Source of the DNA: Steinernema hermaphroditum
Taxonomy: Eukaryota; Nematoda; Chromadorea; Rhabditida; Steinernematidae
Length of the DNA: 64,000 bases
Assembly: GCA_030435675.1 (NCBI GenBank)
Contig: CM059624.1
Location: 12,796,769 to 12,860,768, forward strand
Reading direction: 5' to 3'
Below are positions 32,394 through 45,143 of this stretch, piece by piece. The notes beneath the pieces are model-generated. The model was not told the origin of the DNA. It saw nothing but the letters and a program-made list of their open reading frames with translations, and searched no databases. Both the position numbers and the translations under genes were made by a program. Position 1 is the stretch's first letter, and the number at the start of each line of letters is the position of its first letter.

Positions 32394-32602
32394 GACGACA
32401 GCATTGTGCAGCAGGCTATCTGCCACTCCCAACATTCCCGTTGCACAGGCGCGATCTGGCAACGGCAAAGAAGCATAGACAAACTCTAGACAGTTACTGT
32501 AGACATTTCCAGAGGCATATCACCGTTCTAGACATACGATAAGCGGTGTCTGGGTACTTGGAAGCTCATTGAGTTGTGGTCAGAGTTCAGACACTCAACC
32601 TG

Positions 32603-35600
32603 TGTGATCCTACAGCCATAGAAGAAAAAAATTCGTTCGGTTTGAGTTCCATATCACAATATGACAATTACCGAAAATGCTATTCATGACATTTGTTGAC
32701 AATACTAATCATCAAGTTTGCTTCAATGTTGAGTCGTAGAACCGAGATGAATGCTACGCGAGCCCGAGGCCAGGGGCCGACACTGGAGGACGAATTTTGA
32801 ACGTCGAATACGGCCGCCAGGACCCAGGGTCCGAAGATTGCCTCTGATTTGAACTGTTTCGTTAGATGTTCCTCGTATGTTCGTGGAACTTCCCAAATTA
32901 GATGTACCGAAGAAAGTCAAAAATAGTACACTTTCCAGACTTTTCAGTAGTCAAAACAATTTTTTTGTCACATCACACAGGAAGTCTTTTTACAAGTTTT
33001 ATAAAGCAAAACGAAAACATCAAATCACGTAGGATCGGAACCACACAAGGAAGGAATATTTTCTACTTATTATTCCGATCAGATCCACACAAATGCTTCC
33101 ACATCAAAATGCGATTAATAAAACCAGGAGTTTAATTCGTCTTCGACTGAATTTCTACTGTCTGTTGTGTCATTTTCGATCGGAACGAAGTCTCATTTCC
33201 TTCCTTGATTCTTTGCCTCAATACACATCATTGAAATGCGTGATCTCCATCGTGATCAGCCGTCAGCACCATGCGTGCGCAACAATTGAATCACCGAGAC
33301 GCCATATCGTCTCTTTCGCTCTGCGTCATTCTTCCCTCGCCGTGTCAGACATCAGGGATGTGCGGACTTCCGACTTCCTGCGCACATCCCACATCCCCCG
33401 ACAATGTTATTTTACAAAGTGTCCCTCATCACTTTTAAGTGATTTTAGCTTGGTGTTGCCATGGCGCGCAAGAAGTCCTCCTTCAGCATCTTCAGCATTT
33501 CGAAAAGTAAGTTTTTTGGTTTTGTGACAACACAAAAGAAACACAGTTTGAATACTTGATGAATAGGGGTTACCATAAAGAGAATGGATACTGGAATCCT
33601 TTGAAGCATTGATAGGAATCCTTGAAGGCAGCACTTTATTTTAAAACGGATACTTAAAAGAATTAATAGATAGGTCGAACAAAAAAGGACGAACAAGCTG
33701 CGTTTGATTGGGTTACTGTGATGAACCTTTGAATCTGAAGTGGGCTGGAAGATGGGCGAACAGTTCCGTAGAATTAAGATTTAGAGTATAGTTGTTAATA
33801 CCCTTGCGCCGTGAGCTGTAAATCAAAGGTTACCATAGAAATGGTTAAAGTAGACAGTAAATTTTGAGTTACAATTTCTCTATTCCCCACTGAAAGCGTC
33901 TATCAACGGTTCAGGTTACAGTTCGCCAGGCAGATCAATAAAATAGCTTCAATGTCTGCAGAAAAGACCTCCTTTTCATGAACCCGCTGTACGTGAGCGC
34001 GGTGAACCGATCACCTGCCCGTCTCCAGGCCCCTTTCCGCTCCGCGTTCGGCCGCCACTCGGACGTCGCCGGACGAGATTATCGCGCGCTTATCGCACCG
34101 CTCCCCTCCGGACGCTCTTTTGGCTTTCGCTCTCACCGTCTGATCTGTCAAAAAGAGCGCTAATACGTGATTTACCTTGGCTAATGCGTTCTTCCGTAAT
34201 TGTCGTCTAAAATGGCGCGACGGTTTCGGAAGAATTCGCCCTCGCGCCACCTGCGGATTCCCTCTCTTCGCCTGCATAGTCTCTTCTTTCCGGTTGTTGC
34301 AAACCCGTGGCCGTATCATCTGATCAACGCGGGAACGATTCGCTCGGAATCGATTGTGTTGCAGCGGAGTTATTGCTTGATCGCTTGTTTCGGAAGCTCC
34401 GATAGCGGCGCCTTTTATTGCTCCTTTTTTGTTTGTTTGGAGTGTAGCCAGAGCGCGCTGACCTAAGCGGGACGATTTTTATTGGACACTTAAAATTGTC
34501 GTTAAGATTTTTGCAAAATTATGTGTACACAATAACACGTAGCGCGTGGAGAAAAATAAAAAAATGTGTACAGGAAGGTGAACACTAGCTGTGGATAGGT
34601 CAGGCTTTCTGGTCTTTCCAGGACGCTTCGATTTTCCCCTTAGTTTCCACCTCTTACTTACGATTCAGGGTTATTTTAAGGCATTTCTTGAACCGAAATC
34701 TAACCGCTTGAATCGAAAAACCGCAGATGCATGCACGCACGTTTCATACGTTTCGCATACAGGTTTTAGACTTGGGCATACAGGCTTGAGCTCTCAATCA
34801 GAATATAAAATATGAAAAGCTAGGGACTTACAAGGACCAATCTTCTTTTATAAACTGTTCAGTGCATAGTTTAGAGAGCATCTAAGACGATCAAAAAGCA
34901 TCCAATGGAATGTTCCAATACTGATGTTCTACTTGATACGTTCAGCGATAAGGCTTTATGCTTTTTGACCCGGTTATACCGCCTTCTATTGTTTTGTCAA
35001 ATCTGCTTTGTTATCCTCCCATTCCGCTATGTAGAACCTATGGCGCTGCCCTCAGTTACATACTTTTGTCCTCAGTTGTGCCCACCTCGTGCCTTCTCCC
35101 TTTTTTAACCTTCTGCTCTCGAAATACTTTGATCTCATGATTGCGGGCTAACTCCACCGCAAGTGGCGATTGTTGCCGCCGAATGAATGAATGCTCCAGC
35201 TGCGGGTTATCAGAAAAGACGATAAGGCAATTTGCATCATACCCGTACTTTGCTGGTTCTTTGTTTGGTAAGGAGTTCTGAATAGTGCCGATGAACTCAG
35301 CGCTTGGAGATTAAGGTTTCTAAGCAAAATTTCAATATATGACTGATTCAACCGTCGTAATGGTCACTTCTGAGATCTGACATGCAGTGTGAAAGAAATA
35401 TGCCAGAAATAAATATTATTTTGATCATTCGCCTGTCTGCACTGGTCGTCGTTTATGTTGTCGTTTTAGTTAGAGGTGCCAGGCACATAGGGTACAGATC
35501 CGTGTGAAATCAATGAGGCAGTTCCCATATCCTGTTCTTGAATGTCTGCGGTGGGCAGCAATTTACTCAGCAGCTTCTGGCGCGTCGAATGCCATAGATT

Positions 35601-38600
35601 GGATGAGTGCGTAAAAAAACACGGGAACTACGGTCGTGTCTGTCATGGAAGTCGTGTCGGGACCGGCAGACCGACAATTAGACACGCTCCACTATTTGAT
35701 CAAACCACATACTAGCTACATTCTGGGATCATTACGATCAAATCCACGACATCAAGATGAACCAATTTCCGTGACTGAAGTACAGTGTTGCTAGACCTAA
35801 GCCTCCTACAAATCGATAATCTTCCTTACACTGATAGCACAACCCACTTGTGCAATACTAGGTGTGCAGATCAACGAAAGGACAATTGTGAAAGACGCGT
35901 ATAGTAGAGCTGATAGTGAGAACGGGGATAGCCTCGGTCCTCGGTGGAGTCAGCGGCTATGATGTCATGGAAAACTATTTCCGTCCTCTTGACAGAATCG
36001 ATCGTACGATGATGAGCAGATTCTGCTGCGTCCCTTTTATTGACTTCTTTTGTCGTTTTTCGACAATCGGCTACGTGCAAGAGACACTTTTTATCGGACG
36101 TATTTTCAAGTCTTCTACTGTTTGCCCTGGCACCAGCTGACAAGGAGCGCTTTCCTTCTTCGCTCTCCGATCGATGTACATCTGTTTATTCTCAAAAACA
36201 CGTTCACCCTCTTCTAATCTGTCAATCTATCACCGTTCGGTTGTCGTACCACAGGCGAAAAGTACGTGAGTTGAGCGATCTAGTCGCCAGATCAGTCGCA
36301 CGCTTCATACTACACTGCATAGCGGAAGTACATGAGTGATTTCTGGCTTGATTCTGCGCGTTTTTGTGACCCGATCAGAAGATCATTGGTGACATTCGGC
36401 GACGTTTGTAGGGAGCGTGATAGAGGAGAGAGTTTAGTTTGTGCCTTGATTGTGACTTTGACGTGATACAACTCGTGCTGTTTTAAAATAATCCGAGAAT
36501 ATTACATATATATGACGTTTCTATTAGGATGGTTCCTTGAATCTTTGTACTTGAACTCTTACTTTGTAGAGCCACTTTCAAAAACAGTCAAGATGCACAA
36601 GTGACCCTACTTTATGATGTTCCGTACTCCGGATGTTCTCATCTATTAAGCGGTGTTTAATCAGGGAAGTCAGTGCAGGTTTGAGCAAAAAATCGGCTTC
36701 TCGCAAGCGTGCTCTGACATGGTCCCAAATTATCGCAATGTCCTTACAAGGCGTTTTTGTCCTTTGATCCTTTGTTTCTATGTCTTTGATGTGGTATGAT
36801 TTTTTCAAGAACCAAAGTTATATTCATTTTTGACATATCAGTAATGTATCAGATGAAAATGCTCAAAATCACGGCTTATTTTCGTACTAGTTGTGCCTAC
36901 AAATAACAGTGCCAATATTGATTAAAGAACAAAAATTCGGTAAAACTCGGTTACTGAAATATCGTATGTTCAGCTCCGCACAATAAGCCCTAGAACGTAT
37001 GGTGTACTCGGCGTGTTATTTACTGAAGATTTGCAACAGAAGGGCAATTTTATGTTTTTCGTGAGAATTGTGTACGTCAAATTGGACGCCGAACTAAATT
37101 TGTACCCATTCGTGACCTTTCTGGTCTTATGATGCAATTAACCTGAACTGCGATTAACCTCCAGAGGTTCGGACTCGGACTCCAAATACAGAACACGACC
37201 TAGCGCTTGTAAGCGGAACCGGATTTGGGTTCTCTAGCTTCTAGGCATATGAGCTGTTTTCTAATTTGTTTCCTTCACCTTTGCTTTCAAAAGGTCACGA
37301 TTGTGTGGAGGAGGAAAATCGCATTTGTTGAGAGACAATGCGTTGGCTGATCGTGGTTGTTGAGAGCCTGTCAGCGTTTGAGGAATGTGAGAGGCGTATG
37401 TAAAATAGATGATTTCTTTGAATCATAGAATAAAAAGAAGCTCTCGCCAGACTTTAAACATAAAAAATGAATCACAGACCTTTCAGGAATCGATGATTCA
37501 AAGCGGCATTTCTCGAAACTATCTTTATTGTTCTTTTCGAGGCTTTCGTGTACGGGCGGTGCTTGCGATTGTCTTGGTTACTTGTACGCTATCTGTTGGT
37601 TGAAGCCATTTGGTCTGCATCCTCCCTAAACAAGTACTGCTCATGCTCAGATTGGTCATTTGATCTGCTCTCCCAACTGCCCAAATACTGCTCATGATTG
37701 GAATGGAGTTTATAGAAACGGTCGTTTCTCTGATTTCTCTGACTCTGGCCACCCACACCGATGCACGGCGACGGTCGCAGTTCACTGACCTTCTTCTCCA
37801 TCGACGTCCAGATCAGTTTTATAATTTTTTGTCATAGTGGTCCACAGGACCGCTAAAATAATCGACCCAAAGCCTTTTGAGGTTTTGAGGCTGTCCGCTG
37901 CACGGATAAATCTCATAGCCATATCGGCTCAAGTAGGTCCACCCTGTGGTTCGTCTTTCCAATAGAAGGCACCCAGCAACATTCAATCTTCCCCTATAAA
38001 CGAGTATCGTACTTTTCCCGACAACCTTCTCGCATTAGTGCAGATCTCAGAACTGGACTAACACTTGAAATCACCACAAAAACATTCCGGGTGACGGTCA
38101 TGTTTTCAGTACGAAGACGTTTGAGTGCCGATTGTGACGAGCAAACAACATGAAAAAACATCAATCTAATGCAAACGAGTACACTTCTCCCTAAAAATAA
38201 CATTCCTCTTCTTCATCATCACAAAACATTGCACACATTTTGTTCGCAAAGCAGTTCTCTTCCCCTTATTCTTGACTTTTCCCGCCATTACGCTGTTTAC
38301 TCAAAGCTAAAAACGCCGAATTTTATGCCGAAAGTGAAATTTAATCGATCTCAAACTCATTATTTTGCAGCCATAAGAGGCATGGTACCCTTTCCCACCT
38401 TTCCCTGCGATTCCTAAAAACCCCCTCATGGCTGGGGACACAAATGAATAATGAAAAACTCTAATATCAAGACAATATTATACAACACCAGTCACTATGT
38501 ACATAAGCAACAATCATGGTTGATCTTTGGTCGAAAGCGCTCTTCCTTTTCTAATCTTCAACACCCTTATCACTATTTGCACCAAACAACGCACACGTTT

Positions 38601-39202
38601 TCTTCAAAAATAAACCCGTCATCTTTCCTCATTCCCGCCTTTCCCAATATTTACCCACGGCTCAGCGCCGAGTCCGCCGTCAGATCGATGTCATGTCAGC
38701 GCCAAAAGCGGATCACTCGCGTGTCAGCACTTTCGCTCGCCGCCAAACTGATAAGCACTCGGCAAATTTATGACCTCGTGGTCGGGTGATCTGCTGTTTC
38801 TTGTGCGCTGTTTGCATGTTTCATTGTTATCAGCGTTGGCGAACTTGAATTAGCTCTGTATTTAAGGGGAAGAGATTATACGAAGGGAACTGAGTCCATT
38901 CTGAAGAAGAGACAAGTTCATTGTTTTTGGGTAGAAAATTTTGATCCGACTGCGGCACTATTTGATACCATCCGAGCGGTAGAATCGTGCGTTTAAAGAT
39001 TCCTTTTATCGGTTATATTATTTCAACAGGCAAGAAGCCACGTGTGGAACGGAAGAAGCCGATTCGACTGTTTGACTACGAACCAATGTATAATTGTTTG
39101 ATCGAGCCACTCTGATTTTATTGCCGGTCGGAAGCGTACAGTCGTTTTATAATGGCTTTACAATCCTTTAGAAAAAGCGTTGCGTCCTTGAGATTGACAA
39201 GA
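32603..39202. other. gene-poor region
   Basis: Long AT-rich stretch with only short frames. One possible first exon: 33461-33506 (MARKKSSFSIFSISK) lies 11 nt after a TTTTAG acceptor and ends at GTAAGT. It cannot join the transporter exon at 40000 directly because the phase gives a stop. GC-richer patches lie at 33980-34200 and 38660-38770. One copy of a dispersed repeat is at 37725-37995. Confidence 0.4.
37725..37995 (+). repeat. dispersed repeat R1, copy 1
   Basis: Shares the core GTGGTCCACAGGACCGCT and flanks such as GATGCACGGCGACGGTCGCA with 49010-49350 (same orientation) and 41078-41330 (inverted). The core holds a hairpin GGTCC-ACA-GGACC. No convincing coding frame and no clear termini. 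Confidence 0.7.
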
Positions 39203-39824
39203 AGATAAGAAGCCATCTGTTTTGGATTCTTGACACTTCGGAACACGTGTTTTCCCTCGTTAACCTATATCTTATCGCCACCTTCGCGCCACCACGTGCC
39301 CCCCAAATCGTGTTTTCCTTTCAGCTTCTCCTCTGCCGATGGAAGGGAGTCCGAACAAAGCGTTCGAGGAGACGCACCGAAAGGTTTCCTACGGCTCGAC
39401 GACGTCGATGGATCAGAGTCAACAAAGGTCGGTCCTTTCTTCCGCGGACATCTCTTTTGGGCGCTGTTTTCTTTAATGGCCGATTAGTCACATCGAATGT
39501 GTTTGGCGCCTTTGAGTTTGCATGATTCCCGCGGTGGTCAGCCTACAGTCGGTGGGATAGGTGTGCCCTCAGATGAGTCATCTACTTCGGCGAAATCACA
39601 ATTTTTAGAGATCCAAACAGGTTCCCCCCGGAAGACCGTTTGCCCCGCATAAAACAGGGGCGATCGATCTCGGAGTGAGAAATGGGTCGCGCCGCCCGTC
39701 TTCCCCTAAGACCCCTAATCGAAAGCAATCGGAAAGTACAGATTTCCCTTCCGCGCGGTCTTCTCACCTGGTCGCCCCCCTCCTAATCAATAAGACGTTT
39801 TGTTTTCGCGCCAAAGTAAACATT
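39203..39824 (+). repeat. inverted repeat IR1, left arm
   Basis: About 620 bp, nearly identical to the reverse complement of 42913-43525. Left arm lies upstream of the first transporter exon, right arm within its sixth intron. No terminal repeats or target duplication seen. Confidence 0.85.
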
Positions 39825-39999
39825 TCCAAAATTAGGTCGCAACCAAACGAAACATAATTCCGAATTAAACGCCGCCGCCGGCGCCCTTTTGGCGGACCTG
39901 TTGGCGCGCCTTCCTGTATTCCCCAAAATTGGTTATCGATTTATGAATTCTCGTTTGGAACATCGATTCACATGTACCTCTTTCAGGCGATCACAGCTG

Positions 40000-42900
40000 A
40001 TGGCTGTTTCCATACGTGGATATGTCTGCATCGGAACGTTATTCCTTATTAACCTACTCAATTATATGGACAGGTACACGCTATCCGGTGAGTTATTCTA
40101 TCGATTAGCGTCGTTGATTTTGGCCCAATGGTTATGGTCGGTAGCGAAAATAATCAGTTCTATTAGAGTATTTAAGCTTTTATGGCTTTGTCTAGCTTTT
40201 AATGTGTGTGTGCTCTGATCAATCGGATTAAATCCCATATCCTCATATGTCAGTTCACTCTGCATAAAGAGAACCGACTGCTCCGTTGTGTGTTTCTGTC
40301 TGCAATGGTCCCATTCGATCATTCACCGAATGGTCATCGAGAAGCGGTCGGTTTCAGACAGCAGACAAAATGCCGACTGGGGTTGCTTCAATGCTATCCT
40401 CTAAGTGGTCCATTTCCGACTTCGTTTAGTTTGCCCCGTGACTCTTTAACTTAATAACTCCAGTAGATCTATGCTGAAACGTGTCTTGAATGTCTTGCTC
40501 TCTGATAAGAATTCAGTTCCGCTCAAATCGGTGGAACATTACAACTGGAATTCTAAGAAATGAAGAACTGCTCATCAGTGTGATAATATAAAAAGAGATT
40601 GGCGAGCACATGATCATTTCTAAGTTCCAGCGGTTTCACGATCACCTATTTTTTATTACCCCTTTATATGGAGAAATCGGTTGTTGTTTATAAATGAGGG
40701 TATTTCAAGCAACATTACATTCGAGAGTCTTAATGAACTTTGTTCTCTGGTCATATCGATTGAACTGATGGACCTGTTCGAATAGCGTTTATAATAACTT
40801 TCACATGAGCGCGCCAGACGAAAGTTAAGTGCTTATGTCTCGAGCAAAGGGAAGCGAAGAAAGAGTCCAAATTTCGAACATAACGTTAGAAGTTATTTTA
40901 ACCTCTCAAAAGTAACACGTTTCTGGGTCGAGCAAGGGAATCGGGTCTTTAAGTGCCTCGATGGGACCGATACTTGCCATCAAAAAGCTTTAGAATACAA
41001 CGATATTATGATAAAGACCGTTTTAAGTTCAAAAGTCTTTTGTAATATGGCTATGGACTAACATGGGAAGGAAGGAGACTAGTGAATGTCACTGGGTGTC
41101 TCCTACTGGAAAGGCGAACCACTGACAGGGTGGGCCGATATGGCTACGGGGTCTATCAAGTGGACAGCCTCAGAACCACAAACAGCTTTGGGTCGATTAT
41201 TTTAGCGGTCCTGTGGACCACTATGACAAAAAATTATAAAACTGATTTGGACGTCGATGGAAAAGAAGGTCAGTGAACTGCGACCGTCGCCGTGCATCGG
41301 TGTGGGTGGCCAGAGTCAGAGAAAACAGAGAAACGCGCGCGATCGTTTCCATCAACTCCACTGGAATTGGTTTCTGACTCTGTTCTCTCGCCTGTGGACG
41401 CGATCAAGTGAAGAATTAGTGATTCCTCACTTCACTGGGCCGGGGAAAGTATGAGCATGAAAGGAGACACCCTCTCGCCATCCTACAGTACACCTTGCTA
41501 TTCATATAGCACAGTCTATGTCACCATATGCTCCTAAACTTTCTTAAAACTTTACTTATTTCCATATACAACTAAAGACTTCATATATTCAGGAGCACTG
41601 TTCCATAACCTTCTATTTGTGTCCCTTTTCAGCGGTCCTAACGCAAGTACAAAGCTTCTTCGGCATAGACGATGCTCAGGGAGGCCTACTGCAGACCGTA
41701 TTTATCGTATTCTACATGGTGTTCGCACCTTTATGCGGGTTTCTCGGCGATCGCTACAATCGCAAGTGGATCATGACTGTGGGCATCACCGTTTGGGTCG
41801 CCGCTGTCATCGCTTCTTCGTTCGTTCCAAGACAAGTAGGCGTCTATAATGCTTCTGGTGGAATATCTCAACATTTCAGCATTTCATAATATTCCTCCTA
41901 CTGAGAGGAGTCGTAGGCATCGGCGAAGCCTCCTACGTCATCATCGCGCCCACCATCATCTCGGACATGTTCTCCAAGACGGTCCGCAGCAGAGTCCTCA
42001 TGTTCTTCTACTTTGCTATCCCTCTGGGAAGCGGACTAGGCTACATCGTCGGCTCCTACGTGGCGACAGCCTTCGGCGCATGGTACTGGGGTCTAAGAGT
42101 CACTCCGGTCATCGGGTTCTTCTGTCTTCTGCTGATCGTTTTTGTAGTCGAAGAGCCGGAGAGAGGCGCTGCCGACAGGGCCGACGGCGCTAAGGCCGCC
42201 ACAGAGCAGAAGCAGACGAGCTACTTCACGGATATCAAGGAGATCTGCAAAGTGTAAGTAATACGCATACTGTATCAAACATAGGGCCAGTTAGGGAAGG
42301 GGGAATTTAGTACAGAAAAGGTGTATTTTGTGCTTAAAGGGATCGAAAAGACACTAGCGACTAACCCACTGACTTTCTGTGGTTTCAGAAAATCCTATAT
42401 GACATCCACCATCGGCTACATATCCATTGTCTTCGCCACGGGAACCCTCTCTTGGTGGGCTCCTACGGCGATTGAGCACGCCGCTGCCGCTCGGGAGTTC
42501 AAGAACTCCACATCCGAACTCTCCTCTTCCGAAAAGAATCAGTAAGCTCTTCCCTCCCTTTCCCATACACGTCATTCTGTTCAGTGTCTCTCTGGTCTTC
42601 GGAGGAATTACCGTCGCCGGCGGCATCCTAGGCGTCCTCATCGGCGCCATCTGGGCCGAGTGGTGGAAGCGCGGAAAGTACTTCTTCAGCGGAATCCAGA
42701 CCTTCCGCGCCGACGCCCTCGTGTGTGGCATCGGCTCTATTTGCGCCATGCCCTTCCTGTTCAGTGGATTCTACATGGTCAAACTGGAGCCCGGCCTCAG
42801 CTGGGTGCTTTTCTTCTTCTGCGTTACCTTCTTGTGCCTCAACTGGTCCGTCAACGTTGATATGCTTATGGTAAGGTTTTTACTTTGCTAGTACGGTAGC

Positions 42901-44265
42901 GAGAACGACGTCATGTTTACTTTGGTGCGAAAACAAAACGTACTATTGATTAGGAGGGGGGCGGCCAGGTGAGAAGACCGCGCGGAAGGGAAATCTGTAC
43001 TTTCCGATTGCTTTCGATTAGGTGTCTTAGGGGAAGACGGGCGGCGCGACCCACTTCTCACTCCGAGATCGATCGCCCCTGTTTTATGCGGGGCAAACGG
43101 TCTTCCGGGGGGAACCTGTTTGGATCTCTAAAAATTTTGATTTCGCCGAAGTAGATGACTCATCTGAGGGACACCTATCCCACCGACTGTAGGCTGACCA
43201 CCGCGGGAGTCATGTAAACTCAAAGGCGCCGAACACATTCGATGTGACTAATCGGCCATTAAAGAAAACAGCGCCCAAAAGAGATGTCCGCGGAAGAAAG
43301 GACCGACCTTTGTTGACTCTGATCCGTCGACGTCGTCGAGCCGTAGGAAACCTTTCGGTGCGTCTCCTCGAACGCTTTGTTCGGACTCCCTTCCATCGGC
43401 AGAGGAGAAGCTGAAAGGAAAACACGATTTGGGGGGCACGTGGCGGCGCGAAGGTGGCGATAAGATATAGGTCTACGAGGGAAAACACGTGTTCCGAAGT
43501 GTCAAGAATCCGGAACAGATGACTTCTTTTGTTCTCGCAGAGCCTTTTTAACGAACTAGAATCGTCAAAGGGCAACGATCATTGCAAAATATGATACATA
43601 AACACATCTTATGTTTTTTTTCGGTAGCTTTAGTTTCCCAGAAGAGGAAGACGGGTTAGTTTCCCACAATCCCCTAGAGGCGTCTTTCGCAAACCGACAA
43701 GGTCTCATTATGAAGCGGTCCTGTGGACCACTATGTCAAAAAATTATAAAACTGATTTCGAACTCAGCCACCCGAAAGGTCTTTGTAATCCAACAGTTCG
43801 CGCGCTGCGGCGCGAGAGACCGCAGAGAAAGCAGAGAACAACGGTCATTTTAGTACATCGTCACACCCAAACGCCGAAGTGTCGCCAACTCGTGGCAGAT
43901 CCTCATGTCGCATCTCTTCGGCGACGCCTCCGGACCCTACATCATCGGCCTCCTCTCCGACGCCATCAGAGGCAAAGACGATACGCCCTCGGCGCACTAC
44001 GATTCCCTCGTCTACGCCTTTTACATCCCCAACGCCGTTCTCATCATCGGTTTCGTCTTCTATATGATCGCCGCGAAGACCGTCGTGGAAGACAAGGCGA
44101 AGGTGGACGCCGCCTTAGGTAGTTACCTCGAAGGGGACCAATTGTGATAGGCGCCTATTTTCAGGTCTAAACGACACAAACGCGAAGTACGTCAAGAAGA
44201 ACGAGGTCAATTTCTACAACGGCAAGGAAAGCGGCCTAGACAACGGCACGTTCCAGTCGGACTAG
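40000..44265 (+). CDS. Spinster-type (SPNS) major facilitator lipid transporter
   Basis: MFS membrane transporter of the Spinster family, which exports sphingosine-1-phosphate or lysophospholipids from lysosomes or cells. Exons: 40000-40087 (LFLINLLNYMDRYTLS, first helix with the family NYMDR motif), 41633-41835 (GGLLQTVFIVFYMVFAPLCG, GDRYNRKW), 41880-42253 (RGVVGIGEASYVIIAPTIIS, YFAIPLGSGLGYIVGS), 42389-42541, 42585-42870, 43854-44118 (QILMSHLFGDASGPYIIGLL) and 44165-44265. All joins keep frame. The ATG at 40000 is in-frame after a TTTCAG; a further upstream exon is possible. Intron 1 (1545 bp) holds repeat R1 copy 2 and intron 5 (983 bp) holds IR1 right arm and R1 copy 3, while the other introns are short. 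Confidence 0.87.
40930..41380 (-). repeat. R1 copy 2 joined to a GNAT gene 3' fragment
   Basis: 40930-41000 matches the last exon of the GNAT gene at 49416 (GTCTTTAAGTGCCTCGATGG) and 41078-41380 matches R1. The order is the exact inverse of 48950-49490, so one block containing both was copied into this transporter intron. Confidence 0.75.
42913..43525 (-). repeat. inverted repeat IR1, right arm
   Basis: Reverse complement of 39203-39824. It occupies most of transporter intron 5. Confidence 0.85.
43712..43850 (-). repeat. R1 copy 3, partial
   Basis: Starts GCGGTCCTGTGGACCACTAT and diverges after about 55 bp, with weaker similarity up to the splice acceptor of transporter exon 6 at 43853. The acceptor therefore lies at the edge of the repeat. 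Confidence 0.5.
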
Positions 44266-45143
44266 AAGACGCCGCAATGCTCAAGGAACTCAGAGAAGCC
44301 AAAGCTTTTAAAATTATCTCCCTTGTATTATACGACTCCCTAACATTGTTGTTTGTTGCGAAATGAAGCTCAGAAACATTCCATGAGTCTAAAGGGATGC
44401 ATGTGTTGGAGAATTGGAGAAAAGACGACAATTTTAGAATCACAGAGCTCTATTTGCCCCACTTTGGCCGTCTTCAGACTGCAAAAAGCCACTATCAGAC
44501 AGTCTCCAACATCTCTCTGCCAGACGCTGCTCTTCCGCTGTCTCGCATCGTTTCCGACCAATCGCCTTGTCGTGCTCTGGCAGAGAAAGAAGTTTTCTTC
44601 TCGTCTCATCTGCACTTTTAAGGACGTTCATTAGAAATGAAACTCATTTCATGCCAAAAATTCTTTATTTTAACATTGAGCTCAGACAACCTTTACGAAT
44701 CACCGCAGGCAAGCCTGCTAACATAAGAGGTGTCAGATGCGGGATGCCGCGATCATCACTGCTCGATGTCGACAATTGCGCTGTTGGTCGCCGATCCCAT
44801 TCGCGCGCGACTGTCTCGCCGCAGCGGCGCGAGTGAGCACAGACGAACAGAGACGAGACACGCTCTGCGATCGAGACGATATCGCTGGAGCGTTGAGCAG
44901 TCGATGCGGGTTCGACTCCGCCAGAGGGGGAATATTTTTCTGCACGATTATTTTTTCCATCGTTTTCATTTTCAGTTTCTGTACAAACAGTCTAATGATT
45001 GCGTGGCGACACCGCATAATGCCTTTTACAGGAAAATGACATTTCCGCTGTGTTTCTCGTAGATTACTCATGCGACCACAACATGACAAGACTGCATACG
45101 TGCGAAATGTGAAATAAACATTTATATATTAGCACATCAATGC
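44266..45143. other. intergenic region, no gene seen
   Basis: Short overlapping frames only. Near 44915 a GGTTCGACTCC B-box-like sequence occurs without a full tRNA fold. Confidence 0.4.

Larger units (their letters stand above)
31797..32602 (-). repeat. SL1 repeat array 2
   Basis: Two complete SL1 units of the same family as array 1, then a third unit cut off at 32602 (ACTCAACCTGTG). Array 1 breaks just before a point close to where array 2 begins, so the 4-kb block 27781-31796 sits where a continuous array would be expected. Confidence 0.8.

Noticed and set aside
33461..33506. First exon of the Spinster transporter (MARKKSSFSIFSISK)
   Set aside because: Joining it to the exon at 39987 gives an immediate stop; kept only as a possible orphan exon.
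39230..39487. 85-residue frame in the inverted repeat
   Set aside because: Present only because the 620-bp repeat occurs twice; no splice sites, motifs or start context.
44855..44940. Possible tRNA with B box GGTTCGACTCC
   Set aside because: Acceptor stem pairs over only five bases and no anticodon arm forms at the expected place.
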